Positions 9,202 to 19,300 of a stretch of DNA of 64,000 bases are shown one piece after another. Position 1 is the stretch's first letter, and every line of letters begins with the position of its first letter. The stretch spans positions 1-64,000 of the forward strand of contig QUBV01000008.1 in assembly GCA_014338185.1 (NCBI GenBank), written 5' to 3'. Made by a program: the position numbers and the translations under genes. Under the pieces are notes generated by a model, which saw only the letters and a program-made list of their open reading frames with translations, was not told where the DNA came from and did not search any database. This DNA is from Lysobacterales bacterium. GTDB lineage: Bacteria; Pseudomonadota; Gammaproteobacteria; Xanthomonadales; Rhodanobacteraceae.

Positions 9202-10329
9202 TCAGGCCACGCGCCGCGTGCGCACGAGCAGCACGATGAGCGCGAGCAACAGCAGCACCGCGCCGGCGTTGTGCGCGGTCGCCACCGGCAGCGGCAGCAG
9301 CAGCATCACGTTGGCGATACCCAGTCCGACCTGCACGCACAGCAGCAGGCCGATGGTGGCCGCGAGCAGCGGCAGGCCGCGGCGCCAGGCCGCCAGCGCC
9401 GTCGCCAGCACGTAGCCGAACACCACCAGCGCGCCGATGCGGTGCGCGATCTGGATTGCCGCGCGCGCCGCCGCATCGAGCACGCCGCCCTCGTAGTTGA
9501 CCCCGATGCCACGCCACAACACGAAGCCCTCGCCGAAGTCGGTCTGCGGCCACCACGCGCCCGCGCACTGCGGGAAGTCGGCGCCACAGGCCAGTGCTGC
9601 ATAGTTGGCGCTGGTCCAGCCACCAAGCGCGATCTGCAGCGACAGCAGCACCAGCGACACGATCGCCATCGCGTGCAGCGGGCGCTGCGCGGGCGTGGCC
9701 TGGCTGCGCATGAGCAGGCCCAGCGCGACATAGGCGAGCAGCGAGAACGTGAGCAGCCCACCCAGCAGGTGGCCCATCACCACGATCGGCTTGAGCAGCC
9801 AGGTCACGGTCCACATGCCGAGCATGGCCTGGAACACGATCACCGCGAAACTTGCCACCGCGACCCGGTACGGCGCTGGCCGGTCGAGCCGCGCGGCGAC
9901 GAGGAAGGGCAAGGCCAGCGCCACCAGCGAGAACGCCGTGGAGGCGACATAGGCGGCCTTCATGTACAGCACCACCCCGATCGCGGCGGCCACCGCCGCC
10001 GCGGCGAGCGCGGCGAGTGCGCCACGCCGGCGCCAGGCCGCGCTGAGCGCGATCGCGAGCACGAGGGTGCCGAGCGAGCCGGCCAGCATGCGGTGCACCT
10101 GCTCGCGCCAGGCCTTGTGCGTTTCGACCGGGCGCTGCGGGAATGCCGCGTTGGCGTGGGCGATTTCCTGCTCGTGGCCGGGCCAGGTGGCCTTGCCGTA
10201 GCAGGTCGGCCAGTCCGGGCACGACAGCCCGGCATCGGACAGGCGCACGAACGCGCCGAACACGATCACGACGAACGCAACGATGGCCGCGACGAGGGCG
10301 AGCCGGCCGGTGGCGGAGGATGCTTGCAT
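9202..10329 (-). CDS. ctaA: Heme A synthase (CtaA/COX15)
   Basis: 375 residues with eight predicted membrane segments in two similar halves. The stretch [20 protein letters not shown] followed by [14 protein letters not shown] is characteristic, with histidines in both halves that would bind heme. It oxidises the C8 methyl of heme o to the formyl group of heme a. It sits directly before ctaB and 6 bases after the preceding membrane-anchored gene, in an evident operon with the oxidase assembly genes. Confidence 0.95.
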   Translation of the reverse strand: MQASSATGRLALVAAIVAFVVIVFGAFVRLSDAGLSCPDWPTCYGKATWPGHEQEIAHANAAFPQRPVETHKAWREQVHRMLAGSLGTLVLAIALSAAWRRRGALAALAAAAVAAAIGVVLYMKAAYVASTAFSLVALALPFLVAARLDRPAPYRVAVASFAVIVFQAMLGMWTVTWLLKPIVVMGHLLGGLLTFSLLAYVALGLLMRSQATPAQRPLHAMAIVSLVLLSLQIALGGWTSANYAALACGADFPQCAGAWWPQTDFGEGFVLWRGIGVNYEGGVLDAAARAAIQIAHRIGALVVFGYVLATALAAWRRGLPLLAATIGLLLCVQVGLGIANVMLLLPLPVATAHNAGAVLLLLALIVLLVRTRRVA

Positions 10330-10335
10330 GGAAGA

Positions 10336-10884
10336 TCAACTCTTGAGGACGCGCTCGAGGTCCTTGCGCAACTTGCGCGCATCGTAACCGACGCCATAGC
10401 GGAGCACGAGAAACCCCTGCGGATCGACGAAGGCGACGGCGAGCTCGTCGGGCGCCGTCGGCAACAGTTCGCGCAGCGCGCCATCGAGGTCGCGTACCGT
10501 CCGCAGCGGCGCCAGCGCGGCCAGCTCGGCCGACGCCAGCTCGCCCACCAGCACCAGGCGCACGCGCGTTGCATTCTGGTTGAGGCTCACACGCACGCGG
10601 CGCAGTTCGTCGAGTCGCGCGAGGCAGCGCGCGGCGCAGCGCGGACCCGGCAGCGCCAGCACGGTCCATGACCAGCCGGGATCACGCCAAGCCAGTGCGT
10701 TGCCGTCGGCAGCGACCAGCCGCGCCGCATCGAGCGCGCGCGGCGGCTGGATCAGCGTGCCGTAGTTGCGCTTGCCCGCGGGCAGCCAGCCGCGCTCGCC
10801 CAGCACCCACGCCGCGATCAGCGGCGCGGTGAACAACACGAGGATCAGGATCAGGCCGATGCGGTTGCGCGTACGCGGAGTCAT
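10336..10884 (-). CDS. Membrane-anchored protein of the oxidase cluster (SCO-like fold possible)
   Basis: 182 residues with one N-terminal membrane anchor (NRIGLILILVLFTAPLIAAW) and a periplasmic domain. The region RYGVGYDARKLRKDLERVL near the end resembles proteins found next to surf1 and ctaA in Xanthomonadales. It contains CAARC, which sits roughly where SCO or thioredoxin-like proteins have CxxxC, but no conserved metal-binding histidine is obvious. The ATG overlaps the SURF1 stop as ATGA, so translation is probably coupled. An oxidase assembly role is inferred from context. Confidence 0.7.
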   Translation of the reverse strand: MTPRTRNRIGLILILVLFTAPLIAAWVLGERGWLPAGKRNYGTLIQPPRALDAARLVAADGNALAWRDPGWSWTVLALPGPRCAARCLARLDELRRVRVSLNQNATRVRLVLVGELASAELAALAPLRTVRDLDGALRELLPTAPDELAVAFVDPQGFLVLRYGVGYDARKLRKDLERVLKS

Positions 10885-11618
10885 GTGGCCGAGGTCGGGC
10901 GGCGCCAATGCAGAATGGCAAAGAGTGCCACGACTACCGCGCCGAAAGCGAACCAGGTGAAGGCATAGGCGTAATGGCGCTCGGGTGGGAACACGCCCGG
11001 GCGCCACTCGCGCACGAAGCCGACCGCTGGGTCGTCGGCATCGACCTGCAGCAGCACGCGCGGGTCGAGTGCATGACCCAGGTCGTGGGCAACCTCGGCC
11101 AGGTCGAGATAGATCATGGTCTTGGGCCAGTGGCTCTGCCGCGGCAAGGCGTCGCCACCCATGCGCAGCGCGACCCCGGGTGGTGGCGCATACAGCGCGT
11201 GCACCTTGCGCACGCCCGCTGGCGGTGGCGGGATCGGCGGCACCGCGCCGCGCGCGTCGCGGGCGAGGAAGCCGCGGTTGAGCAGCAATGCCGGTCCACC
11301 CGCGCTGGGCATGAACACGCCGTACACCATGACGCCGACCTTGCCCGCGTGGACCTGGTCGTCGAGCACGTAGCCATGCGCGGCATCAAAGCTGCCGTTC
11401 ACCTCGATCAACGGATAGCGCGTGGCACTGGCGAGCTGGCGCGCCTGCGCCAGGGTCACCGGGGTGCCATGCTCGGTGGCGTCGAAGGCCGCGAACAGCG
11501 CCTCCTTTTCATGCGCGCGGCGCACCTGCCAGCTGCCCAGTGCCATGAACAGCGCCAAGCCGGCCAGCGCGAGTGCGACCGCGAACACGCTGGGTGTGTG
11601 CCAACGCCGGCGACTCAT
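10881..11618 (-). CDS. SURF1 family oxidase assembly protein
   Basis: 245 residues with a membrane segment at each end (VFAVALALAGLALFMALGSWQ and YAFTWFAFGAVVVALFAIL) and a periplasmic domain between. The family pattern includes LGSWQVRRAHEKE at the first helix, a central LLLNRGFLARD and KTMIYLDLAEVAHDLG. SURF1 proteins help insert heme a into subunit I of cytochrome c oxidase. The chosen ATG begins MSRRRWHTPS just before the first helix; the longer upstream frame is out-of-frame reading of intergenic DNA. It is divergent from the DUF2909-like gene. Confidence 0.9.
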   Translation of the reverse strand: MSRRRWHTPSVFAVALALAGLALFMALGSWQVRRAHEKEALFAAFDATEHGTPVTLAQARQLASATRYPLIEVNGSFDAAHGYVLDDQVHAGKVGVMVYGVFMPSAGGPALLLNRGFLARDARGAVPPIPPPPAGVRKVHALYAPPPGVALRMGGDALPRQSHWPKTMIYLDLAEVAHDLGHALDPRVLLQVDADDPAVGFVREWRPGVFPPERHYAYAFTWFAFGAVVVALFAILHWRRPTSAT

Positions 11619-11675
11619 GCGCGCAACTATACTCACGCCGTCGCCGGGCGTTGCGCCCGGCCCGCGGGCCGGCCC

Positions 11676-11885
11676 ATGTTCAAGACCCTGTTCATCATCG
11701 CGTTCCTGATCGCCATCCTCTACAGCCTGGGCGCCGGCCTGTACTACATGATGAGCGACAAGGGCAGCACCGATCGCACGCTCAAGGCGCTGACCTGGCG
11801 CATCGGGCTGTCGGTGCTGCTCATCGTGCTGATCGTGATCGGCATCAAGACCGGCCTGATCCGTCCGCACGGCGTGGGTGGTTGA
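11676..11885 (+). CDS. Small twin-helix membrane protein, DUF2909-like
   Basis: 69 residues with two hydrophobic helices (TLFIIAFLIAILYSLGAGLYY and SVLLIVLIVIGIKTG) and a conserved-looking centre GSTDRTLKALTWRIG. Proteins of this design are commonly found embedded in proteobacterial cytochrome oxidase clusters; the function is unknown. It is the only rightward gene within the cluster. Upstream, CCGGGCG-TTG-CGCCCGG at 11644-11660 can form a hairpin directly before the start. The -10-like sequences TATACT and TATAGT overlap on opposite strands at 11626-11633, in the divergent region shared with surf1. Confidence 0.85.
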   Translation: MFKTLFIIAFLIAILYSLGAGLYYMMSDKGSTDRTLKALTWRIGLSVLLIVLIVIGIKTGLIRPHGVGG

Positions 11886-11993
11886 GCGACGCACGGCACG
11901 GCGGGCACGCACTGGCGATGCCCGGCGCCGGGTCTGCGCTCCAGTGTCCCGCCCGGGCGCGCCGCCTCCGTCGGCGCCGCGCCCGCATGCCAA

Positions 11994-12860
11994 CTACAGG
12001 ATGTAGACGAACACGAACAGGCACACCCACACCACGTCGACGAAGTGCCAGTACCAGGCCGCGGCCTCGAAGCCGAAGTGGTTGTCGCGCGTGAAGTGGC
12101 CCTTGGCGCAGCGGAACCAGATCACCGCGAGGATGATCGCGCCGAGCGTGACGTGCAGGCCGTGGAATCCGGTGAGCATGAAGAAGGTGCTGCCGTAGAT
12201 GCCGCTGCCGAGCGTGAGATTCAGATGCTCGTAGGCTTCGGCGTACTCGTGGGCCTGGAAGCCGAGGAACACCACGCCCAGCAACACCGTGAGCGCGAGG
12301 AACACCAGCAGGCGACCGCGATGGCCCGCGCGCAGCGCATGGTGGGCGATCGTGATCGTCACACCCGAGGACAGCAGCAACAGGGTGTTGAGCAGCGGGA
12401 TGCCCCACGGCGACATCGTCGAGAACGCACCGCCGACGTCCTGCGGGCCATTGGTCGGCCACGCCGCCGAATACTGCGACCACAGGTAGAAATTGGTCAT
12501 CGCGCCATGGCCCTCACCGCCGAGCCACGGCACCGAGAAGGTGCGCGCGTAGAACAGCGCGCCGAAGAACGCGGCGAAGAACATGACCTCGGAAAAGATG
12601 AACCACATCATGCCCATGCGGAACGACACGTCGACCTGGCGGTTGTACAGGCCCGACACCGACTCGCGGATCACCGAGCCGAACCAGCCCGCGATCATCA
12701 CGATGAGCAGGCCGATGCCGACCAGCATGATGCCCTTGCCGCCGGCGGTCTCGTTGAGCCACATGCCGGCACCGACCACGGTGCCACTCAGGCCGAACGA
12801 GCCGACGATCGGCCAATGGCTGCCGTGGGGAACGTAGTAAGCACCTGATGTTTGCGCCAT
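11994..12860 (-). CDS. ctaE: Cytochrome c oxidase subunit III
   Basis: 288 residues with seven predicted helices. Signatures include YVPHGSHWPIVGSFGLSG at the N-terminus, FFSEVMFF-type sequence (FIFSEVMFFAAFFGALFYAR), LGFQAHEY and GFHGLHVTLGAI. The C-terminal FVDVVWVCLFVFVYIL is typical. Subunit III of the aa3 oxidase stabilises the complex and its proton uptake. It lies about 24 bases after ctaG in the leftward cluster. Confidence 0.96.
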   Translation of the reverse strand: MAQTSGAYYVPHGSHWPIVGSFGLSGTVVGAGMWLNETAGGKGIMLVGIGLLIVMIAGWFGSVIRESVSGLYNRQVDVSFRMGMMWFIFSEVMFFAAFFGALFYARTFSVPWLGGEGHGAMTNFYLWSQYSAAWPTNGPQDVGGAFSTMSPWGIPLLNTLLLLSSGVTITIAHHALRAGHRGRLLVFLALTVLLGVVFLGFQAHEYAEAYEHLNLTLGSGIYGSTFFMLTGFHGLHVTLGAIILAVIWFRCAKGHFTRDNHFGFEAAAWYWHFVDVVWVCLFVFVYIL

Positions 12861-12884
12861 GACGGGATCTCGGTCGGTTGGTGG

Positions 12885-13463
12885 TCAACCCGCCGCGGGT
12901 GGCGGCGAAGCAGAGTTGAGCAGCCGCCGGGTGGCGGCCTCGTTGGCATAGAAGGTGTAGGACAGCGTCAATTCCCGGACATCGGCCGGCAGGCGCGGAT
13001 CGACGAAGAAGCGCACCGGCATGCGCCGCGTCTCGCCGGCCTTGAGCACCTGCTCGGTGAAGCAGAAGCACTCGGTCTTGTTGAAGAACGCCGAGGCCGC
13101 GCTCGGCGCCACGCTCGGCACCGCGTTGCCGACGATGTCCTGATCGCTGGTGTTGGTGGCATCGAACCACGCGTCGACGAGCTTGCCCGGATGCACCTGC
13201 ATGATCGGTTGCTCGGTGGCGAACGTCCACGGCAGCTTGCTGTTGACGTTGGCGACGAACTGCACCGTGACGGTGCGGCTGGTGTCCTCACGCAGGTCGG
13301 TCAGCGCCGTTGCCGCGGTCGCGCCCTGCGGCAGGCGGATGCCAAGCACGTGCTCGCACACGATGCGGTAGGCGGGCACCATGGCGAAACCGAACACGAA
13401 CGCACAGATCACGACGATCGCCGTGGTCTTGAGTACGCCGCGATGGCCGCTGCGCTCGTTCAT
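12885..13463 (-). CDS. ctaG: Cytochrome c oxidase assembly protein CtaG/Cox11
   Basis: 192 residues: one N-terminal membrane helix (TAIVVICAFVFGFAMVPAY) then a periplasmic beta domain. The copper-binding motif appears as ECFCFTEQ, followed by MPVRFFVDPRLP and TLSYTFYAN, which are family hallmarks. Cox11 delivers copper to the CuB site of subunit I. Its ATG overlaps the stop codon of the 40-codon ORF as ATGA, so the two are probably translationally coupled. Confidence 0.95.
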   Translation of the reverse strand: MNERSGHRGVLKTTAIVVICAFVFGFAMVPAYRIVCEHVLGIRLPQGATAATALTDLREDTSRTVTVQFVANVNSKLPWTFATEQPIMQVHPGKLVDAWFDATNTSDQDIVGNAVPSVAPSAASAFFNKTECFCFTEQVLKAGETRRMPVRFFVDPRLPADVRELTLSYTFYANEAATRRLLNSASPPPAAG

Positions 13464-13582
13464 CGGCTCAGCGCCATCTCGATGATCGCGAACAGGTACA
13501 TGCCCACGGCCACCGCGCCGGCAATCAGCGCAGTGCGGCGCGCGCGCGCGCGCCCGGCCTCGAAGCCGTCAGTGCGCGACAT
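13460..13582 (-). CDS. 40-residue single-helix membrane protein between ctaD and ctaG
   Basis: A short frame starting with ATG inside the last codons of ctaD (14-base overlap) and ending with TGA inside the ATG of ctaG. It encodes a basic N-terminus (MSRTDGFEAGRARARRTAL) and one hydrophobic helix (IAGAVAVGMYLFAIIEMAL) with a positive-inside arrangement. Small anchored subunits or assembly factors often sit between ctaD and ctaG in proteobacteria. The precise nesting between two real genes argues that it is translated. The DNA for its arginine-rich part contains a GC alternating tract at about 13540-13556. Confidence 0.68.
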   Translation of the reverse strand: MSRTDGFEAGRARARRTALIAGAVAVGMYLFAIIEMALSR

Positions 13583-15197
13583 CGCCGTGCGCCAGCATGT
13601 CGTCGGTGATGACCGGCGGCGTGGAGAAGCTGTGGTACGGCGCCGGCGAGGGCAGCGTCCACTCCAGTCCGCGCGCGCCTTCCCACACCTGCGCGGTGGC
13701 CCGCTGCCTGGAGCGGTACACGCAGTGGAGGATCACGCCGAGGAAGATGAACTGGCTCGCACCGAACCAGAAGCCGCCGATCGAGGACATCATGTTGAAG
13801 TCGGCGAAGGCGACGTTGTAGTCGGGGATGCGTCGTGGCATGCCGGCGAGGCCGACGAAATGCTGCGGGAAGAACAGCACGTTGACCGAGATCACGCTCG
13901 ACCAGAAGTGGATCTTGCCCCACTTCTCCGAGTACATGTTGCCCGACCACTTGGGCAGCCAGTAGTACACCGCGGCCATGATGCCGAACAGCGCGCCGCT
14001 GACCAGCACGTAGTGGAAGTGCGACACTACGAAGTAGGTGTCCTGGTACTGGAAGTCGGCCGGCACGATCGCGCACATCACGCCCGAGAAGCCGCCGATC
14101 GTGAACAGGACCACGAACGCGATCGCGAACAGCATCGGCGTTTCGAAGGTGATCGAACCCTTCCACATCGTCGACACCCAGTTGAACACCTTCACGCCGG
14201 TCGGAATGCCGATCAACATGGTGCCGTACATGAAGAACAGCTCGCCGCCCAGCGGCATGCCCACCGCGAACATGTGGTGCGCCCACACGATGCACGACAG
14301 GAACGCGATCGACGCCAGCGAGTAGACCATCGCCTGGTAGCCGAACAGCGGCTTGCGCGAGAACGTCGGCACGATCTCCGAAATGATCCCGAACGCCGGC
14401 AGGATCATGATGTAGACCTCGGGATGGCCGAAGAACCAGAAGATGTGCTGGAACATCACCGGGTCGCCGCCGCCGGCCGCGTTGAAGAAGCTGGTGCCGA
14501 AGAACTTGTCGGTGAGCAGCATCGTGACCGCACCGGCCAGCACCGGCATCACCATGATGAGCAGGAACGCGGTGATGAGCCAGCTCCACACGAACACCGG
14601 CATCTTGAGCAGGTCCATGCCCGGCGCGCGCATGTTGAGGATGGTCGCGATGATGTTGATCGCGCCCATGATCGAGCTGATGCCCATGAGGTGCACCGCG
14701 AAGATCATGAAGGCGACGTTGGCGCCACCTTCGAGCGCGAGCGGCGGGTACATCGTCCAGCCGCCCTGCGGACCGCCGCCGGGCAGGAACACCTCCATCA
14801 CCAGCAGCAGGAACGCGAACGGCAGGATCCAGAACGACCAGTTGTTCATGCGCGGCAGCGCCATGTCCGGCGCACCGATCATCATCGGGATCATCCAGTT
14901 CGCGAGCCCGACGAAGGCCGGCATGATCGCGCCGAAGATCATGATGAGGCCGTGCATGGTGGTGAGCTGATTGAAGAACTCCGGCTGCATGAGCTGCAGG
15001 CCGGGCTGGAACAGCTCGGCGCGGATCAGCATCGCGAAGGTGCCGCCGATGAAGAACGCGGTGAGCGAGAACACCAGGTACAAGGTACCGATGTCCTTGT
15101 GGTTGGTGGTGAACAGCCAGCGCTGCAGGAAGCCGTGCGGCTTGTGCTCGTGCGCGTCGCTGTGGGTATCGGGGATGGCAGGATTGACTGCGGCCAT
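13569..15197 (-). CDS. ctaD: Cytochrome c oxidase subunit I
   Basis: 542 residues with 12 helices. It shows the heme-copper oxidase core: FTTNHKDIGTLYLVF at the first helix, WSFWILPFAFL, FFGHPEVYIMILPAFG around the CuB histidine, VWAHHMFAVGM with the two further CuB histidines, and FVVSHFHYVLVSG for the heme a3 and a ligands. This is the catalytic subunit of an A-type oxygen reductase. The frame extends upstream through the intergenic region, but the chosen ATG begins MAAVNPAIPDTHSD and has GAGG about 10 bases before it. It follows ctaC by 26 bases. Confidence 0.97.
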   Translation of the reverse strand: MAAVNPAIPDTHSDAHEHKPHGFLQRWLFTTNHKDIGTLYLVFSLTAFFIGGTFAMLIRAELFQPGLQLMQPEFFNQLTTMHGLIMIFGAIMPAFVGLANWMIPMMIGAPDMALPRMNNWSFWILPFAFLLLVMEVFLPGGGPQGGWTMYPPLALEGGANVAFMIFAVHLMGISSIMGAINIIATILNMRAPGMDLLKMPVFVWSWLITAFLLIMVMPVLAGAVTMLLTDKFFGTSFFNAAGGGDPVMFQHIFWFFGHPEVYIMILPAFGIISEIVPTFSRKPLFGYQAMVYSLASIAFLSCIVWAHHMFAVGMPLGGELFFMYGTMLIGIPTGVKVFNWVSTMWKGSITFETPMLFAIAFVVLFTIGGFSGVMCAIVPADFQYQDTYFVVSHFHYVLVSGALFGIMAAVYYWLPKWSGNMYSEKWGKIHFWSSVISVNVLFFPQHFVGLAGMPRRIPDYNVAFADFNMMSSIGGFWFGASQFIFLGVILHCVYRSRQRATAQVWEGARGLEWTLPSPAPYHSFSTPPVITDDMLAHGDVAH

Positions 15198-15223
15198 GGC
15201 TGTAACCTCGGATGTCGCGGGCC

Positions 15224-16120
15224 TCAGCCCTGCGTGGCGGACGTTGCGGCAGGAGCGGCCTGCGCGGTCTTGGCGGCGGCAGCAGCGCCTTCCTGCGTGG
15301 CCAGCCACTGTTCGAACTCGGCCTTGGGCACGGCCTTGACCACGATCGGCATGAAGCCGTGGTCCTTGCCGCACAGCTCCGCGCACTGGCCGCGATAGGT
15401 GCCGGCGGTATCGATGCGCGTCCAGTTGGAGTTGATGATTCCGGGGATCGCGTCCTGCTTCCAACCCAGGTCGGGCACCCACCACGAGTGGATCACGTCA
15501 TCGGCGGTGAGCACGAAGCGCACCTTGACGCCCACCGGCAGCAGCAGCGGCCTGTCGACGTTGAGCAGGTACACGTTCTCGCCACCGTCCTTGACCGCGT
15601 GCGGATCCAGCCCCGAGCCGGTCTGACGCACGCGGTTGGAGTGCTCGTCGAGGGTGGAGATGAAATTGACGGGCGTGGCCTTGCCGAAATAGTCGACGTA
15701 CTCGTAGCGCCACTTCCACTGGTAGCCGGTGACCTTGATCGTCATCTCGGAGTTTTCGACGTTGGCCATGTCGACCACGAGCTTGGTCGCGGGCCACGCC
15801 ATCACGATGAGGATGATGATCGGGATCGTGGTCCAGACCAGCTCCATCGCGGTGTTGTGGCTCCACCTGGCCGGAACCGCGCCGCGCGACTTGCGGAACT
15901 TGAACAGCGCATAGACCATCGCGCCATAGACCACCACGCCGATCGCGACGCAGACCCAGAACGCGAGCATGTGCACGTCGTAGATGCGCTGCGCGATCGT
16001 GGTGGCCCCGGTCGGCATGTTCAGTTGCCATGGTTGCGGGTTGGCCAGCGCCAGCCCGCTCACCATCATCGCCAGCCCAGCCACGGCGCGGCGAGCGCGC
16101 ATCACCCCGGAAGAAATCAT
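15224..16120 (-). CDS. ctaC: Cytochrome c oxidase subunit II
   Basis: About 298 residues: a signal peptide (RRAVAGLAMMVSGLALA), two membrane helices, and a periplasmic cupredoxin domain. The CuA site is seen as HSWWVPDLGWKQDA and GQCAELCGKDHGFM with both cysteines, glutamate, histidine and methionine. GYQWKWRYEY lies where cytochrome c electrons enter. An ATG two codons earlier (16126) is possible, but AAGG is spaced better for 16120. The C-terminus ends in an Ala-rich tail. It is the first gene of the oxidase operon and divergent from putA. Confidence 0.95.
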   Translation of the reverse strand: MISSGVMRARRAVAGLAMMVSGLALANPQPWQLNMPTGATTIAQRIYDVHMLAFWVCVAIGVVVYGAMVYALFKFRKSRGAVPARWSHNTAMELVWTTIPIIILIVMAWPATKLVVDMANVENSEMTIKVTGYQWKWRYEYVDYFGKATPVNFISTLDEHSNRVRQTGSGLDPHAVKDGGENVYLLNVDRPLLLPVGVKVRFVLTADDVIHSWWVPDLGWKQDAIPGIINSNWTRIDTAGTYRGQCAELCGKDHGFMPIVVKAVPKAEFEQWLATQEGAAAAAKTAQAAPAATSATQG

Positions 16121-16386
16121 CGGCATCACCTTGATTGTCTGCTTGCTGGCGCGAGCCACCGCGCTCGCCTGCTCCCCGAAACCTTTCCAGCGCGCCACGC
16201 GACCCCGCGTGCACGGCATTGGATGCGGCAATTTGACGCATCATAGACGAGCGTGCGCCGCAGCGGCAACCGGCAGCCACGCCTGTGCGAAGCCCGCGAC
16301 ATGGGCGCGGGCGCATGTCCTTGGCCGCCTCCGGGCAGCTCACTACACTATGCAATCCGCCGCGATGTGCGCTGCCGAGAACGTGC

Positions 16387-19300
16387 GTGAGCGAGATCCT
16401 GCTACCCGAATTGCCGGCCGCGGCCGACCCCATCTGGACGAGCATCACCGCGGCCTGGTCGCGTGACGAGGCCAGCGCGATCGCCGACCTGCTCGAGCAG
16501 GCCAGCCTGCCACCGACCGAGCGCTCGCTCGTGCTCGCGCGCGCGGCCGAACTGGTCGCCCGCGTGCGCCTGCGCGCGGGCGAGCAGAGCGTGGTCGAGT
16601 CCTTCATGCGCCAGTACGACCTGTCCAGCGAGGAAGGCGTGCTGCTCATGTGCGTGGCCGAAGCCTTGCTGCGCATCCCCGACAAGACCACCGCCGACAA
16701 GCTCATCCGCGACAAGCTCGGCGAGGCCGACTGGAAGAAGCACCTGGGCGGCAGCGAGTCGGTGCTGGTCAACGCCTCGACCTGGGGCCTCATGCTCACG
16801 GGCCACCTCGTCAACCTCGCCGAGGAAACGCGCCGCGACTTCACCGGCAGCTTCAAGCGCCTGATCGGACGCGCCGGCGAGCCGATGATCCGCCTCGCGG
16901 TGCGCCAGGCCATGCGCATCATGGGCCACCAGTTCGTGATGGGGCGCAACATCGATGAGGCGCTCGACCGCTGCGCGCAGAAGGGCTACAGCGACTACCG
17001 CTATTCCTACGACATGCTTGGCGAGGCCGCGCTGACCCAGCCCGACGCCGAGCGCTACCACAAGGCCTACAAGGATGCGATCGTCACGCTCGGCGCGCGC
17101 GGCCCGTTCGCCAGCGTGATCGAGGCGCCCTCGATTTCGGTCAAGCTGTCGGCGCTGCATCCGCGCTACGAGGTGGCCAAGCGCGCGCGCGTGCATGCCG
17201 AACTCACGCCCAAGGTGCTGGAACTGGCCCAGCTGGCGATGAAGAGCGGCATCGGCATGACCGTCGACGCCGAGGAAGCCGACCGGCTGGAACTGTCGCT
17301 GGAGATCATCGGCGCGGTGTTCGCGCATGAATCGCTAGCGGGCTGGAATGGCTTCGGCCTGGCCGTGCAGGCCTACCAGAAGCGCTGCCCGTTCGTGATC
17401 GACTGGTTGGCGCAGACCGCGCGCAAGGCCGGTCGCCGCTGGTGCGTGCGCCTGGTCAAGGGCGCCTACTGGGATGCCGAGATCAAGCGCGCGCAGGAAC
17501 TGGGCCTGGTCGGCTACCCGGTGTTCACGCGCAAGCCCAATACCGATGTGTCGTACCTGGCCTGTGCCAAGCGTCTGTTCGCGGCCGGAAGCGACCTCAT
17601 CTACCCGCAGTTCGCCACCCACAACGCGCATACGATCGCGGCGATCCACCACCACGCGCAGGGCCGGCCATTCGAGTTCCAGCGCCTGCACGGCATGGGC
17701 ACCGACCTCTACGGCGAGGTCATCGGCAAGGACAAGCTCAACGTGCCGTGCCGCGTGTACGCGCCGGTGGGCAGCCATGAGGACCTGTTGCCGTACCTCG
17801 TGCGCCGCCTGCTCGAGAACGGCGCCAACACCTCGTTCGTCAACCGCATCGTCGACGAGTCGGTGGCGGTCGAGGACCTGGTGGCCGATCCCTGCGAGAC
17901 GGTACGTGCCTATCCCTCCAAGCCGCACCCGCGCATCCCGCTGCCGGTCGGCCTCTATGGTCAGCTACGGAAGAATTCCATGGGCGTCAATCTTGCCAAC
18001 GACAACGAACTCAAGGCCCTGGCCGAAGCGGTCAATGCGCAGCGCGGGCCATGGCAGGCCGCGCCGCTGGTGCCCGGGGCACAGACCAGCGAGGCGCCAC
18101 GCGATGTGACCAATCCGGCCGACCGCCGCCAAGTGGTGGGCCAGTCGCGCAATGCCGATGCGGCCACGGTGGAGAAGGCGCTGGCCAATGCGGTGGCGGC
18201 GCAGGAAGGCTGGGACACGCTGCCGGCGGCGAGCCGTGCGGCGATCCTCGAACATGCCGCCGACCTGCTCGAAGCCCGCCGCGGCGAGTTCATCGCGCTG
18301 TGCGTGCGCGAGGCCGGCAAGACGATCCCCGCGGCGATCTCGGAAGTGCGCGAGGCGGTGGACATGTGCCGCTACTACGCGGCCATGGCGCGCAAGCTGT
18401 TTGGCCAGCCCGAGAACCTGCCCGGCCCGACCGGCGAATCCAACCAGTTGTTCCTGCGTGGCCGTGGCGTGTTCGTGTGCATCAGCCCGTGGAACTTCCC
18501 GCTCGCGATCTTCATGGGCCAGGTGGCAGCAGGCCTGGCCGCGGGCAACGCGGTGATCGCCAAGCCCGCCGACCAGACCACGCTGGTGGGCCATGCCGCG
18601 GTCAAGCTGCTGCACGAAGCCGGCGTGCCCGAAGCGGTGCTGCAATTCGTGCCGGCCAAGGGTTCGATGATCGGCAAGACCCTGCTCACGCGCGCCGAAG
18701 TCGCGGGCGTGTGCTTCACCGGTTCCACCGAGACGGCCTGGACGATCAACCGCACGCTGGCCGCACGCAACGCGCCGATCGCGGCGCTGATCGCCGAAAC
18801 CGGCGGCCAGAACGCGCTCATCGCCGACTCCTCGGCGCTGCCCGAGCAACTGGTCAAGGACGTGGTCACCTCGGCGTTCGACTCGGCCGGCCAGCGCTGC
18901 TCGGCTGCGCGCGTGCTGTTCGTGCAGGAGGACATCGCCGACAAGGTCATCACCATGCTCAAGGGCGCAATGGATGAGCTCGTGGTAGGCGATCCGGCCA
19001 AACTGTCGACCGACGTCGGCCCCGTGATCGACCCGCCCTCGTGCGCGAACCTGGACGAGCATGCCGCGCGCATGGCCGGCGTGGCCAAGCTCATCAACCA
19101 GGCCAAGTTGCCGCCCGAGGCCGAGCACGGCACGTTCTTCGCGCCGCGCGCCTACGAGATCGCGTCGATCGCGGTGCTCACCCACGAGGTGTTCGGCCCC
19201 GCGCTGCATGTGGTGCGCTGGAAGGCAAGCGAACTGGACCAGGTGATCGACGCGATCAATGCCACCGGATTCGGCCTCACGCTGGGCATCCACAGCCGTG

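Noticed and set aside
13540-13556. GC alternating tract as Z-DNA or regulatory element
   Set aside because: It encodes the arginine/alanine part of the 40-codon membrane ORF, and such runs are expected at this base composition.
12852-15398. 848-codon rightward frame opposite ctaD and ctaG
   Set aside because: Antisense of well-identified oxidase genes; the His/Arg/Glu-rich translation shows no domain and no start signal.
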